A stretch of 64,000 nt of DNA. It comes from Mangrovimicrobium sp048323675 (lineage in GTDB: Bacteria > Pseudomonadota > Gammaproteobacteria > Pseudomonadales > Halieaceae). Location: the NCBI RefSeq assembly GCF_048323675.1, contig NZ_JBLWFK010000005.1, positions 372,001 through 436,000 of the forward strand. Direction: 5' to 3'. The notes below the pieces were generated by a model. That model was not told the origin of the DNA. It made no database searches and saw nothing but the letters and a program-made list of their open reading frames with translations. The translations under genes and the position numbers were made by a program. Shown here one piece after another: positions 10,201 to 18,350 of this stretch (its first letter is position 1; each line of letters opens with the position of its first letter).

Positions 10201-11693
10201 TCGACCTCAAGCAGGTCAACCCGGACGCGCTGGTCTCGGTGAAGCTGGTTTCCGAGCCCGGCGTGGGCACGATCGCCGCCGGCGTGGCCAAGGCCTATGC
10301 CGACCTGATCACCATCTCCGGTTACGACGGCGGTACCGCGGCCAGCCCGCTGACCTCGATTCGCTATGCCGGCTCGCCTTTCGAGCTGGGCCTGGCCGAA
10401 GTGCAGCAGACCCTGCGCGGCAACAAGTTGCGCGGCTCCATCCGCCTGCAGGCGGACGGCGGGATGAAGACCGGTCTCGATGTGATCAAGGCGGCGATTC
10501 TCGGCGCCGAGAGTTTCGGTTTTGGTACCGCGCCGATGGTGGCGCTGGGCTGCAAGTACCTGCGTATCTGTCACCTCAACAACTGCGCCACCGGCGTCGC
10601 CACCCAGCACCAGAAGCTGCGCGACGACCACTTCAAGGGCACGGTGGACATGGTGGTGAACTTCTTCACCTTCATCGCCATCGAGGTCCGCGAGTGGCTA
10701 GCGAAACTCGGCGTGGCTTCCCTCGAAGAGCTGATCGGCCGCACTGACCTGCTGGAACTGCTGCCCGGCGAGACCGAGAAACAGGCGCGCCTGGATCTCT
10801 CGCCCATCCTTTACAAGGACGCACAGGCGAAGGGTGAGCCGGAATTCTGCCAGGTCGCCCGCAACGAGCCCTTCGACAAGGGCGAGAAGGCGGAGGCCAT
10901 GGTGGCTGCAACCCTGCCGACCATCGACGCCGGCAAAGGCGGCGAATTTGAGTTCGAGGTCTGTAACTGTGATCGCTCGATCGGCGCGCGCCTTTCCGGG
11001 GAAATCGCCAAACGCTGGGGCAACACCGGGATGGAGAGCAACCCGCTGGTGCTGCGCCTGAAAGGTACCGCGGGCCAGAGCTTCGGCGTGTGGAACGCTG
11101 GCGGCCTGCACATGTACCTCGAGGGTGATTCCAACGACTACGTCGGCAAGGGCATGGCCGGCGGCAAGCTGGTGATCTACCCGCCGGCAAATGTGGAATA
11201 CAAGTCCCAGGAAGCCTCGATCATCGGCAACACCTGTCTCTATGGCGCCACTGGCGGCCGGCTGTTCGCAGCGGGTATCGCGGGTGAGCGTTTCGCGGTG
11301 CGCAACTCCGGTGCGCACGCGGTGGTCGAGGGCACCGGTGACCACTGCTGCGAATACATGACCGGTGGCAACATCACCGTACTGGGTACAACGGGTGTGA
11401 ACTTCGGTGCAGGTATGACCGGCGGTTTCGCCTACGTGCTCGACCTGGATCGCACTTTCATCGACAAGTACAACAGCGAACTGGTGGACATCCACCGGGT
11501 CAGCTCCGAGTACATGGAGGCTTACCGCAATCACCTGCGCGGCAATATCCGTGAATTCGTCGAGGAGACCGGTTCGGCCTGGGGTGCCTTCCTGCTGGAA
11601 AACTTTGAGGACTATGTCGGCAAGTTCTGGCTGGTGAAGCCGAAAGCCGCAGAGTTCGATCGCCTGTTGTCCCGCCTGCGCAACACGGATTGA
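7251..11693 (+). CDS. gltB: Glutamate synthase (NADPH) large subunit
   Basis: GOGAT alpha subunit: transfers the glutamine amide to 2-oxoglutarate. The 1480 residues match the family. The N-terminal class II glutaminase nucleophile is the Cys in DNCGFGLIAH (about residue 15), implying removal of a short propeptide. The central domain is followed by the FMN/3Fe-4S synthase domain (SRTQRPLYDFFR then SNSGEGGEDPARYG and the cysteine region GCKYLRICHLNNCATG), and then the C-terminal GXGXG beta-helix (GNTCLYGATGGRLFAAG). gltD follows 22 bases downstream. The damX gene that lies between aroB and gltB in pseudomonads is absent here. Confidence 0.98.
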   Translation: MSAGLYRPEEFRDNCGFGLIAHTSGDASHRLLQTAIESLTCMTHRGGIAADGKTGDGCGLLMQMPVQFMRTLAQECFSAELSESFAVGQIFLSQDEALAKTARAATEQALTDQGFKVLGWREVPTDPSVCGDIALQTLPRIEQVFVDGPGFSDVDLATRLFVARRKAEIANEADGDFYICSLSGRVISYKGLMMPVDLPRFYPDLADQRLETAICVFHQRFSTNTMPRWPLAQPFRLLAHNGEINTIDGNRNWAEARTARFETERLPNIREIAPLVNRTGSDSSSLDNMLELLLTGGVDMPRALRMLIPPAWQNMELMDSDLKAFYEYHSMHMEPWDGPAGVVLTDGRYAVCLLDRNGLRPARWVRTKDGFITLASEVGTYGYKSEDVIAKGRVGPGQILMVDTHTGELLQTEEIENRLKNRQPYKRWLQEKAQRIEGTLASEAVSGLERDQVKAYMKMFQVSFEEQDQVLRPLGESGNEAVGSMGDDTPMAVLSRTQRPLYDFFRQKFAQVTNPPIDPLRETIVMSLETDLGGEKNVFSEGPEHADRVILTSPVLSQGKFNTLMNLDRPGFTVCRVDCTYTAADSDLEQGIAAVQAAAEQAVREGATILVLSDRGISKERLPVHSLLATGAVHHHLIKQGLRADANIVVETASARDSHQIACLLGFGATAIYPYLAYSVLEELIRSGELLGEPSVCYKNYRKGINKGLLKIMSKMGISAVSSYRGAQLFEAIGLAKSVVNTAFCGVASRIEGAGFAELEADQKALAADAWVPRKPIAPGGLLKYMHGQEYHAFNPDVVTALQQAVASGNYADYQRYATLVNERPVATLRDLMRPVITGEGIALDQVEPIEKILPRFDSAGMSLGALSPEAHEALAVAMNRIGARSNSGEGGEDPARYGTERSSKIKQIASGRFGVTPHYLVNAEVLQIKVAQGAKPGEGGQLPGGKVNDLIARLRYSVPGVTLISPPPHHDIYSIEDLAQLIFDLKQVNPDALVSVKLVSEPGVGTIAAGVAKAYADLITISGYDGGTAASPLTSIRYAGSPFELGLAEVQQTLRGNKLRGSIRLQADGGMKTGLDVIKAAILGAESFGFGTAPMVALGCKYLRICHLNNCATGVATQHQKLRDDHFKGTVDMVVNFFTFIAIEVREWLAKLGVASLEELIGRTDLLELLPGETEKQARLDLSPILYKDAQAKGEPEFCQVARNEPFDKGEKAEAMVAATLPTIDAGKGGEFEFEVCNCDRSIGARLSGEIAKRWGNTGMESNPLVLRLKGTAGQSFGVWNAGGLHMYLEGDSNDYVGKGMAGGKLVIYPPANVEYKSQEASIIGNTCLYGATGGRLFAAGIAGERFAVRNSGAHAVVEGTGDHCCEYMTGGNITVLGTTGVNFGAGMTGGFAYVLDLDRTFIDKYNSELVDIHRVSSEYMEAYRNHLRGNIREFVEETGSAWGAFLLENFEDYVGKFWLVKPKAAEFDRLLSRLRNTD

Positions 11694-11715
11694 CGCGGGT
11701 ACTGGAGAAGCTTTT

Positions 11716-13137
11716 ATGAGTAATCGTCTGTCGAATTCGTTCCAGTTCATCGACGTCGGCCGCAGCGATCCGGACAAGAAGGCGCTGGATGAACGCAAGC
11801 GGGACTACGTGGAAATCTACAACCCGTTCACCCGTGAACAGGTTGCCGAGCAGTCGCACCGCTGCCTGGAGTGTGGCAATCCCTATTGCGAATGGAAATG
11901 CCCGGTACACAACTTCATCCCCAACTGGTTGAAGCTGGTTGCCGAGGGCAACCTGTTCGAGGCCGCGGAACTGAGCCACCAGACCAATACCCTGCCGGAG
12001 GTCTGTGGCCGGGTGTGTCCCCAGGACCGTCTGTGTGAGGGCGCCTGTACCCTCAACGACGGTTTTGGCGCCGTTACCATCGGCTCCTCGGAGAAGTACA
12101 TCACCGATACCGCGCTGGCCATGGGCTGGCGGCCGGACCTTTCCGGCGTCGTCGACACCGGCAAGCGGGTCGCCATCATCGGTGCCGGCCCCGCCGGCCT
12201 GGGCTGTGCCGACATCCTGACCCGCAACGGCGTCAAGGCCGTGGTCTATGATCGCTACCCCGAGATCGGCGGCCTGCTGACCTTCGGTATTCCCGAGTTC
12301 AAGCTGGAAAAGCAGGTGATGGTGCGCCGCCGCGAGGTGTTCGAGGGCATGGGTATCGAGTTCCGCCTCAACACCGAAATCGGCACCGACGTCAGCATCG
12401 ACGAACTGCTCGCCGACTACGACGCCGTGTTCATGGGCATGGGCACCTACACCTACATGAAGGGCGGCTTCCCCGGCGAGCACCTGCCGGGTGTCTACGA
12501 AGCGCTGCCCTACCTGATCGGCAACGTGAACAACAATCTCGGCTTCGAGCAGGCAGATGATGCGTACGTCAACCTGAAGGGCAAACGCGTTATCGTGCTC
12601 GGTGGCGGCGACACCGCCATGGACTGCGTGCGCACCGCAGTGCGCCAGCAGGCGGAGCAGGTCATCTGTGCCTATCGCCGCGACGAGCAGAACATGCCCG
12701 GCTCCCGCCGCGAAGTGCAGAATGCGCGCGAGGAAGGCGTCGAGTTCCTGTTCAACCAGCAGCCGATCGAGGTCGTCGAATACTTCGGCCAGGCCTGCGG
12801 CGTCAAAGTGGTCGAGACCGAACTCGGCGAACCCGACGCCGATGGCCGCCGCCGTCCCCAGCCCATCCCGGGCAGCGAGAAAGTACTGGAAGCGGATGCG
12901 GTGATCATCGCCTTCGGTTTCCAGCCGAGCCCGCCGGAGTGGCTGGCGAAGGTCAATGTCGACGTCAACGACTGGAAGGGCGTGGTGGCTGCAGAGCACC
13001 AACAATTCAAGTTCCAGACCAGCAACCCGAAGATCTTCGCCGGCGGCGACATGGTGCGCGGTTCCGACCTTGTCGTGACCGCGATCTGGGAAGGGCGCCA
13101 GGCAGCCGAAGGCATTCTGGATTTCCTCCAGGTCTGA
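11716..13137 (+). CDS. gltD: Glutamate synthase (NADPH) small subunit
   Basis: GOGAT beta subunit: takes electrons from NADPH via FAD and iron-sulfur clusters to GltB. The N-terminal cysteine motif CLECGNPYCEWKCPVHN and CGRVCPQDRLCEGAC bind the clusters. The FAD Rossmann motif is IIGAGPAGLGCADIL (about residue 150), and the NADPH motif VLGGGDTAMDCVRTA (about 293). Length 473 residues, complete. Cotranscribed with gltB. Confidence 0.97.
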   Translation: MSNRLSNSFQFIDVGRSDPDKKALDERKRDYVEIYNPFTREQVAEQSHRCLECGNPYCEWKCPVHNFIPNWLKLVAEGNLFEAAELSHQTNTLPEVCGRVCPQDRLCEGACTLNDGFGAVTIGSSEKYITDTALAMGWRPDLSGVVDTGKRVAIIGAGPAGLGCADILTRNGVKAVVYDRYPEIGGLLTFGIPEFKLEKQVMVRRREVFEGMGIEFRLNTEIGTDVSIDELLADYDAVFMGMGTYTYMKGGFPGEHLPGVYEALPYLIGNVNNNLGFEQADDAYVNLKGKRVIVLGGGDTAMDCVRTAVRQQAEQVICAYRRDEQNMPGSRREVQNAREEGVEFLFNQQPIEVVEYFGQACGVKVVETELGEPDADGRRRPQPIPGSEKVLEADAVIIAFGFQPSPPEWLAKVNVDVNDWKGVVAAEHQQFKFQTSNPKIFAGGDMVRGSDLVVTAIWEGRQAAEGILDFLQV

Positions 13138-13184
13138 CGGATTCAGGGCGCCGCAGGTTGCCGCCCGGGGTGTGCCCTCGATCT

Positions 13185-13259
13185 GCCAGCACAGGCGCAT
13201 GTCCCGTGCTTACTCGAAGGACTTTTAACTCGACGCACGGAACATGCGCCTGTGCTGGC
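13185..13259 (+). repeat. Variable-arm hairpin element A (sub-family 1)
   Basis: Left arm 13185-13209 and right arm 13235-13259 are 25 bases each and complementary except one position. The 25-base centre (13210-13234) contains CTCGAAGGACTTTTAACTCG, the sub-family 1 core. Lies in the 327-base gap between gltD and hemE, which has no other recognisable feature apart from the hemE promoter region. Its arms share the central 19 bases with element B across hemE (one substitution in the right arm), unlike the other copies. Confidence 0.85.
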
Positions 13260-13464
13260 TTGTGCGGTGCGAACGTCCAGTAGCATCTGGTTCAGCTGGA
13301 ATTCCGCTGCAGGCCAGGGTTTGCGGTTGAAGCCCGATTCAGTGGCACCCCGGTTCGCTGACCACATACCCTTTCCTTTCCTTGCCCGGGTTTTTGCCGC
13401 CAGCGTTTAGTCTGGCGACACAAAATGCCATAATGCCGCCCGGATTAGACAAGCAGGTGACCCC

Positions 13465-14535
13465 GTGAGCGAACTCAAGAACGACCGCTTCCTCCGCGCG
13501 CTGAAACGCCAGCCCGTGGACAGGACCCCCGTGTGGATGATGCGCCAGGCCGGCCGCTACCTGCCCGAGTACCGGGCCACCCGGGAACAGGCCGGATCCT
13601 TTCTCGACCTGTGCAAGAACGCGGAACTCGCCTGCGAGGTGACCATGCAGCCGCTGCGCCGCTACCCGATGGACGCCGCGATCCTGTTTTCCGACATTCT
13701 CACGATTCCCGACGCGCTGGGCCTGGGGCTCTATTTCGAGACCGGCGAAGGCCCGCGCTTCCGCAAGACCGTGCGCAGCGAAGCCGACCTCGCCGGGCTC
13801 AACAGTATTCGCGCCGATGACGATCTCGACTACGTGATGAATGCGGTGCGCACCATTCGCGCCGAACTGAACGGCGCGGTACCGCTGATCGGCTTCTCCG
13901 GCAGCCCCTGGACCCTGGCGACCTACATGGTCGAAGGCGGCTCCTCCAAGGACTTTGCCCAGGTCAAGGGCATGGCCTATGACAAGCCAGAGCTGATGCA
14001 CAACCTGCTGACCCTGCTGGCGGATGCGGTGGCCGATTACCTGGCGGCCCAGGTGCGCGCCGGCGCCCAGGCCCTGCAGATCTTTGATACCTGGGGCGGC
14101 AGCCTTTCCGCCGGGGGGTACAAGGAGTACTCACTGAAGTACATGCAGCGCATCGTCACCCGCCTGCAGGCCGATGAAACGACACGCGACGTGCCGGTGA
14201 TAGTGTTCACCAAGGGCGGTGGCCAATGGCTGGGCGCCATCGCCGAGTGCGGCGCCGCAGGTGTCGGCATCGACTGGACCACGGATATCGGGCTGGCCCG
14301 CCAGTTGGTTGGCGACCGGGTGGCGTTGCAGGGCAACATGGACCCGGCAATGCTGTTTGCTTCTCCCGCGCGGATTCGCGAGGAAGTCGCGACGATTCTT
14401 GCGGCTTACGGTCACGGTACCGGCCATGTCTTCAATCTCGGCCACGGCATCACCCCGGGGGTGAATCCCGACCATGTGACTGCGTTTGTGGATGCGGTGG
14501 TGGAGTTGTCGCCCCAGTATCATGTAGCGGGCTGA
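13465..14535 (+). CDS. hemE: Uroporphyrinogen decarboxylase
   Basis: Decarboxylates the four acetate side chains of uroporphyrinogen III to coproporphyrinogen III in haem synthesis. The family signature PVWMMRQAGRYLPEYR is near the N-terminus (about residues 22-37). The second signature GFSGSPWTLATYMVEGG is at about residue 140, and the C-terminal FNLGHGITPG is at about 322. Length 356, normal. GTG start. It stands alone between two direct copies of a hairpin repeat (elements A and B). Confidence 0.97.
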   Translation: MSELKNDRFLRALKRQPVDRTPVWMMRQAGRYLPEYRATREQAGSFLDLCKNAELACEVTMQPLRRYPMDAAILFSDILTIPDALGLGLYFETGEGPRFRKTVRSEADLAGLNSIRADDDLDYVMNAVRTIRAELNGAVPLIGFSGSPWTLATYMVEGGSSKDFAQVKGMAYDKPELMHNLLTLLADAVADYLAAQVRAGAQALQIFDTWGGSLSAGGYKEYSLKYMQRIVTRLQADETTRDVPVIVFTKGGGQWLGAIAECGAAGVGIDWTTDIGLARQLVGDRVALQGNMDPAMLFASPARIREEVATILAAYGHGTGHVFNLGHGITPGVNPDHVTAFVDAVVELSPQYHVAG

Positions 14536-14573
14536 TTTCTCGAGGACTGTTGTCTGGTATGAGCACGGAATCC

Positions 14574-14648
14574 GCACACACAGGCGCATGTCCCGTGCTT
14601 ACTCGAAGGCGTTTTGACTCGACGCACGGGACATGCGCCTGTGTGTGC
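14574..14648 (+). repeat. Variable-arm hairpin element B (sub-family 1)
   Basis: Perfect 25-base arms (14574-14598 and 14624-14648) around a 25-base centre containing CTCGAAGGCGTTTTGACTCG. Just outside the left arm is GAATCCG (14568-14574), the conserved outer flank of this sub-family. Lies 39 bases past the hemE stop, forming an inverted pair with element C in the gap between convergent hemE and cysE. Could act as a terminator, but it has no terminal T run after the stem. Confidence 0.9.
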
Positions 14649-14710
14649 TGACTTGGGAGCCAAGCCAGATACGATGCTGAAATTGCCTGGATCTGGCCGT
14701 GAGCGAGAGA

Positions 14711-14778
14711 TTGAACCTGCAAGGACTCCCACGCTGAGTTAAAGCGCTCTCGAGCCGTGGGAGTCCTTGCAGGTTCAA
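14711..14778 (-). repeat. Variable-arm hairpin element C (sub-family 1)
   Basis: Perfect 23-base arms (14711-14733 and 14756-14778). The 22-base centre read on the minus strand is CTCGAGAGCGCTTTAACTC plus flanks, the sub-family 1 core. The outer flank CGGATTC (14782-14788) is the reverse complement of the flank of element B. Its arms have no resemblance to those of element B 62 bases away. Orientation is opposite to B. Confidence 0.9.
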
Positions 14779-14849
14779 GCTCGGATTCGAGCCACCACCC
14801 TGTTCATTGGTCGAATATGGTCGAGCTTCTGGCTCAACGATGCTAACGA

Positions 14850-15677
14850 TCAGTTCTGTCCTTCCACCCGCCGGGCTTTCTCGCCCGAATCGCAGCAGAA
14901 ATCGTGGTCCATATCCAGGGCCGGGGACTGCGAGGCAGGACGGCCGACGATCTTGGCCGGGACGCCCGCAACCGTTGTATGCGGCGGAACCTCCTCCAGC
15001 ACCACGCTGCCCGCACCCACCTTGGCGCCCTCGCCAACGCGGATATTGCCGAGGATTTTCGCGCCCGCGCTGATCAGTACGCCGTCGCCGATCTTGGGGT
15101 GGCGGTCGCCGGTTTCCTTGCCGGTGCCGCCGAGGGTGACCGATTGCAGGATGGAGACATTGTTGCCGACCACGGCGGTCTCGCCGACCACCAGGCCGGT
15201 AGCGTGATCCAGCATGATACCGCGGCCCATGCGGGCGGCGGGGTGAATATCCACACCGAACTGCACCGAGACGCGGTTCTGGAAAAACAGGCCCATCGAT
15301 TCGCGGCCGTGGGTCCACAGCCAGTGGGCGATGCGGTGGCTCTGCAGGGCGTGGAAACCCTTGAAGTAAAGGAAAGGGATGTAGAGTTCGTGGCAGGCGG
15401 AGTCGCGCTCCTCGACCGCGAGCAGGTCGGCGCGCACCGCCTCACGAATGCCGGCGTCGTCTTCCAGCGCCTGCAGCATGACTTCGCGCAGCAGCAGTGA
15501 AGTGACGGTGGGGCTGTCGAGCTGGCTGGCCAGGTGGAAGCTCAGCGCGCACTCCAGGGTCTTGTGGTTGAGGATCGTAGCGTGCAGGAAGCTCGCCAGG
15601 ATCGGTTCTTCCTGGGCGTGCCGTTCGGTTTCCGCGCGGATGCGTTCCCACACCGGATCGGGTTGCTTGCTAGACAT
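14850..15677 (-). CDS. cysE: Serine O-acetyltransferase
   Basis: Acetylates L-serine with acetyl-CoA, the first step of cysteine synthesis. The N-terminal alpha-helical SATase domain (about residues 10-140) is followed by a left-handed hexapeptide beta-helix with DIHPAARMGRGIMLDHATG (catalytic His), NVSILQSVTLGGTGKE and PKIGDGVLISAGAKILGNI. The C-terminus carries an extended hydrophilic tail (to residue 275), which is where CysK docks in other species. Transcribed toward hemE. Confidence 0.95.
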   Translation of the reverse strand: MSSKQPDPVWERIRAETERHAQEEPILASFLHATILNHKTLECALSFHLASQLDSPTVTSLLLREVMLQALEDDAGIREAVRADLLAVEERDSACHELYIPFLYFKGFHALQSHRIAHWLWTHGRESMGLFFQNRVSVQFGVDIHPAARMGRGIMLDHATGLVVGETAVVGNNVSILQSVTLGGTGKETGDRHPKIGDGVLISAGAKILGNIRVGEGAKVGAGSVVLEEVPPHTTVAGVPAKIVGRPASQSPALDMDHDFCCDSGEKARRVEGQN

Positions 15678-15710
15678 TTCGGTACCTCGCTTCAGAGCGT
15701 GGACTGTAGC

Positions 15711-16382
15711 TCATTCGGTGGCATTCGTCACGGTGGTACCGCTCCGGTAGCGCCACAGCGGGTGGCCGCTGCGCTGGTATTTCTGTTCGAACAGGGTCAA
15801 GCCCTCGGGGTGCAGCAGCTGCGCGACCTGGCCCCTGCGTCCGGCCAGCAGCATCGCCAGGCCGAATTCCTCGACATAGATCTGCCAGTTGGAGCGGAGC
15901 TCGATCCGCCCGCCCAGTGCAGGCAGCAGGACAAAGGCAGGGTGGCCGTGAATCCGCCGCTGCAGGTGGGCGGACTTGGGCCAGGGATTGGGGTAGAGCA
16001 GGTAGTGAAAATCCACCGGCCAGTGCTGCTCGAGGACCAGTTGCCAGATATCCTCGCACTGGGCCCGCAGCAGGAGGTAGTCCCCCGCGTTATCCGGCAG
16101 GTGTCGCGACAGCCGGTCTGCGGATTGGTCGATGCCGACGATGCGGTGGTCCGGATGGCGGGCTGCCAGCAGGGCGGTGCTGCGCCCGGTGCCACAGAAG
16201 GAATCCAGCACCAGGCGCTTGGGGTCGTCCTGCTGCAGCGCAGCGAGTGCCGCGAAGGCTTCCCGGTTGTGCGCGGCCAGTGGTTTGCGCCAGTTGTGGC
16301 CGAGGTGGCGCTGCACCACGGCGGGCAGCTTCGGGTGCAGCCATGCCTGGTTGCTGGTGACAGGTCGGGAGTCGGTTTGCAA
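15711..16382 (-). CDS. TrmB-like tRNA (guanine-N7)-methyltransferase family protein
   Basis: SAM-dependent methyltransferase of the TrmB family (m7G46 in tRNA is the known reaction). Seen: the SAM glycine motif LDSFCGTGRSTALLA at about residue 58, an acidic motif II (IVGIDQSADRL), and LLYPNPWPKSAHLQRRIHGHP at about residue 128, which corresponds to the PDPWPKxxHxKRR motif of TrmB with Asn in place of the Asp. Length 223 residues. The Asp-to-Asn change and the shortened N-terminus make it uncertain whether this is the canonical TrmB or a paralogue. Same strand as cysE, 33 bases upstream of it. Confidence 0.8.
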   Translation of the reverse strand: MQTDSRPVTSNQAWLHPKLPAVVQRHLGHNWRKPLAAHNREAFAALAALQQDDPKRLVLDSFCGTGRSTALLAARHPDHRIVGIDQSADRLSRHLPDNAGDYLLLRAQCEDIWQLVLEQHWPVDFHYLLYPNPWPKSAHLQRRIHGHPAFVLLPALGGRIELRSNWQIYVEEFGLAMLLAGRRGQVAQLLHPEGLTLFEQKYQRSGHPLWRYRSGTTVTNATE

Positions 16383-16491
16383 TTCCGCGCGCCTTCGGTA
16401 ACGTTGGGCGGTCGCGCGACGGCCGCCTGGCTGCTCGCGCCGCGATATATTAAACGGCCGCAGGGCCGCATGCTAATGGAACTGGAATTCG

Positions 16492-17217
16492 ATGCGAGAG
16501 GATCTGCGCCCCTACTGGGTAAAAAAAGCCTACCTGCGTTTTCGCGACTGGTATACCGGTTATTTCCTGGTCCCGGAGTGCGAGTCGCTGGGCCCCCACG
16601 CCACAGTCATGAAACCCTGGTTCGTGCGTATCTCAGGGCCGAATATCCGTATTGGCCGCAACCTGACGGCGATCGGGGAGCGCAACAGCCCGGTGGAAAT
16701 AGGCGTCTGGGGGCGCGAACCGGGGCAGGGGCGGGTGGAGATCGGCGATTGCGTGCTGCTGAGCCCGGGCAGCCGGATCAGCGCCTGCGATGAGATCGTG
16801 ATTGGCGATGGCACCATGTTTGCCCACGGCGTCTACGTCACCGACAGCGACTGGCATACCCTCTACGATCGCACCCGGCGGGATGAACGCGTGCTGCCGG
16901 TACATATAGGCCGCAATGTCTGGCTGGGGGACCACGCGACAGTACTGAAGGGCGTCACTATCGGCGAGAACTCGGTGGTGGCGGCGCGCGCGGTGGTTAC
17001 CCGCGACGTGCCGCCGAATGTCGTGGTGGCCGGCAACCCGGCAAAGGTGGTGAAGTCGCTGGATCCGGAGCAGGGCTTTACCACCCGCATGGATTACTTC
17101 GCCGATCCCGAAGGGCTGGCGCGCTTCTTCGACCAGGTCGATCGGGATGTCCTGGCGGGGAACAGCCTGTGGCGCTGGCTGCTGTCGCTGGTCTACCCGG
17201 CGGGTGTCCGGCGCTGA
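16492..17217 (+). CDS. Hexapeptide-repeat acyltransferase
   Basis: Left-handed beta-helix acyltransferase of the maltose/galactoside acetyltransferase type. Repeats such as VEIGDCVLLSPGSRISA, IVIGDGTMFAHGVYVTD and IGENSVVAARAVVTRDVPPN are visible at about residues 75-195. The ending VVVAGNPAKVV is typical of the family. The substrate cannot be read from sequence. It has an unusual N-terminal segment (about 60 residues, YWVKKAYLRFRDWYTGYFLVPEC) and C-terminal helix after the helix domain. Ends three bases before the convergent rpiA stop. Confidence 0.85.
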   Translation: MREDLRPYWVKKAYLRFRDWYTGYFLVPECESLGPHATVMKPWFVRISGPNIRIGRNLTAIGERNSPVEIGVWGREPGQGRVEIGDCVLLSPGSRISACDEIVIGDGTMFAHGVYVTDSDWHTLYDRTRRDERVLPVHIGRNVWLGDHATVLKGVTIGENSVVAARAVVTRDVPPNVVVAGNPAKVVKSLDPEQGFTTRMDYFADPEGLARFFDQVDRDVLAGNSLWRWLLSLVYPAGVRR

Positions 17218-17220
17218 CCC

Positions 17221-17895
17221 CTATTCCGGGTAGAGCGTCCGCACCCCCTCCTCTGTGCCCAGTAGCAGGACGTCCGCCGGGCGCAGCGCAAACAGGCCGT
17301 TGGTGACGACGCCGGTAATGCCGTTGATCTTTTCCTCGGTGGCCAGCGCCTGCGGGATCGGGTAGTTGTAGATGTCGAGGATGATATTGCCGTTGTCGGT
17401 AACGAAACCCTCGCGGTACACCGGGTCGCCGCCCAGCTTGACCAGTTCGCGGGCGACGTGGCCGCGGGCCATCGGAATCACCTCCACCGGCAGGGGAAAC
17501 GCGCCGAGGGTGTTTACCAGTTTCGATTCATCGGCAATACAGATGAATTTGTCGGCGACAGCCGCGACAATTTTTTCCCGTGTCAGCGCACCGCCGCCGC
17601 CCTTGATCAGCTGCAGCGCACGGTTACTTTCGTCGGCCCCGTCGATATAAAAATCCACGCGGTCCACGGCGTTGAGGTCGAGTACCGGGATGCCGTGACC
17701 TTTCAGGCGCTCCGCCGAGGCCTCGGAACTGGCTACCGTGGCGCCGATCATGCCCTTGATATCCGCCAGGCAGTCGATAAAGCGGTTGGCGGTGGAGCCG
17801 GTGCCGATGCCCAGCACGGTGTCGTTCTCGAGGTGCGGCCGTATATAAGCCAGTGCTGCTTCGGCAACGGCCTGTTTCAGTTCGTCCTGGGTCAT
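17221..17895 (-). CDS. rpiA: Ribose-5-phosphate isomerase A
   Basis: Interconverts ribose-5-phosphate and ribulose-5-phosphate in the pentose phosphate pathway. Active-site motifs: GIGTGSTANRFID (about residue 28), DFYIDGADE (about 79) and IKGGGGALTREKIVAA (about 97), all intact. Length 224, as in E. coli (219). Divergent from ilvA, the same arrangement as in pseudomonads; two hairpin elements lie between them. Confidence 0.97.
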   Translation of the reverse strand: MTQDELKQAVAEAALAYIRPHLENDTVLGIGTGSTANRFIDCLADIKGMIGATVASSEASAERLKGHGIPVLDLNAVDRVDFYIDGADESNRALQLIKGGGGALTREKIVAAVADKFICIADESKLVNTLGAFPLPVEVIPMARGHVARELVKLGGDPVYREGFVTDNGNIILDIYNYPIPQALATEEKINGITGVVTNGLFALRPADVLLLGTEEGVRTLYPE

Positions 17896-18011
17896 GGGCG
17901 TGGTCTCGGCGGGAGTCAGGGGGCGCCATTATAGCCGGGCCGGGCAAGTGCCCGCGAGCTGGAATCTGGGGGACAGACGGGACTGGCGTAGTGGTGCTCC
18001 GAATACGCACC

Positions 18012-18076
18012 CACAGGCGAATGCCCCCGGCGGCTCGAGGGCGCTTTTTACTCACCGCCGGGGGCATTCGCCTGTG
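18012..18076 (+). repeat. Variable-arm hairpin element D (sub-family 1)
   Basis: Perfect 22-base arms (18012-18033, 18055-18076) around a 21-base centre containing CTCGAGGGCGCTTTTTACTC. The left outer flank GAATACG (18001-18007) matches the GAATCCG flank of element B with one change. Sits in the 455-base gap between divergent rpiA and ilvA, so it cannot simply be a gene-end terminator for either. Pairs with element E in opposite orientation. Confidence 0.92.
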
Positions 18077-18137
18077 AGCGCTCGTCCCGGTGGTAACTTC
18101 GAACGCGCTGCACGTATTCAAGTCTTGCTCGTGGCGA

Positions 18138-18214
18138 GAGCCTCACCGCCAGACCCCCGCCACGGTGAGTAAAAAGCGCTCTCGAGCCGTGGCGGGGGTC
18201 TGGCGGTGAGGCTC
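18138..18214 (-). repeat. Variable-arm hairpin element E (sub-family 1)
   Basis: Perfect 28-base arms (18138-18165, 18187-18214). The 21-base centre on the minus strand reads CTCGAGAGCGCTTTTTACTC, one base different from element D, while the arms are unrelated to those of D. Outer flank CGGATTC at 18214-18220, as in element C. Only 61 bases separate D and E. Confidence 0.92.
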
Positions 18215-18350
18215 GGATTCAGTGCGCCGGTTGCCGCCGTATCGTAATTCGCTCCCAAGCCCAGACTCCTGGAAGGATAACCCCCGTTGGGGCTGGTATT
18301 CTCGCGCTCGTGCTTTAAGATTGCCGCTTTGTTGCCCACTGGTGGTGGAA

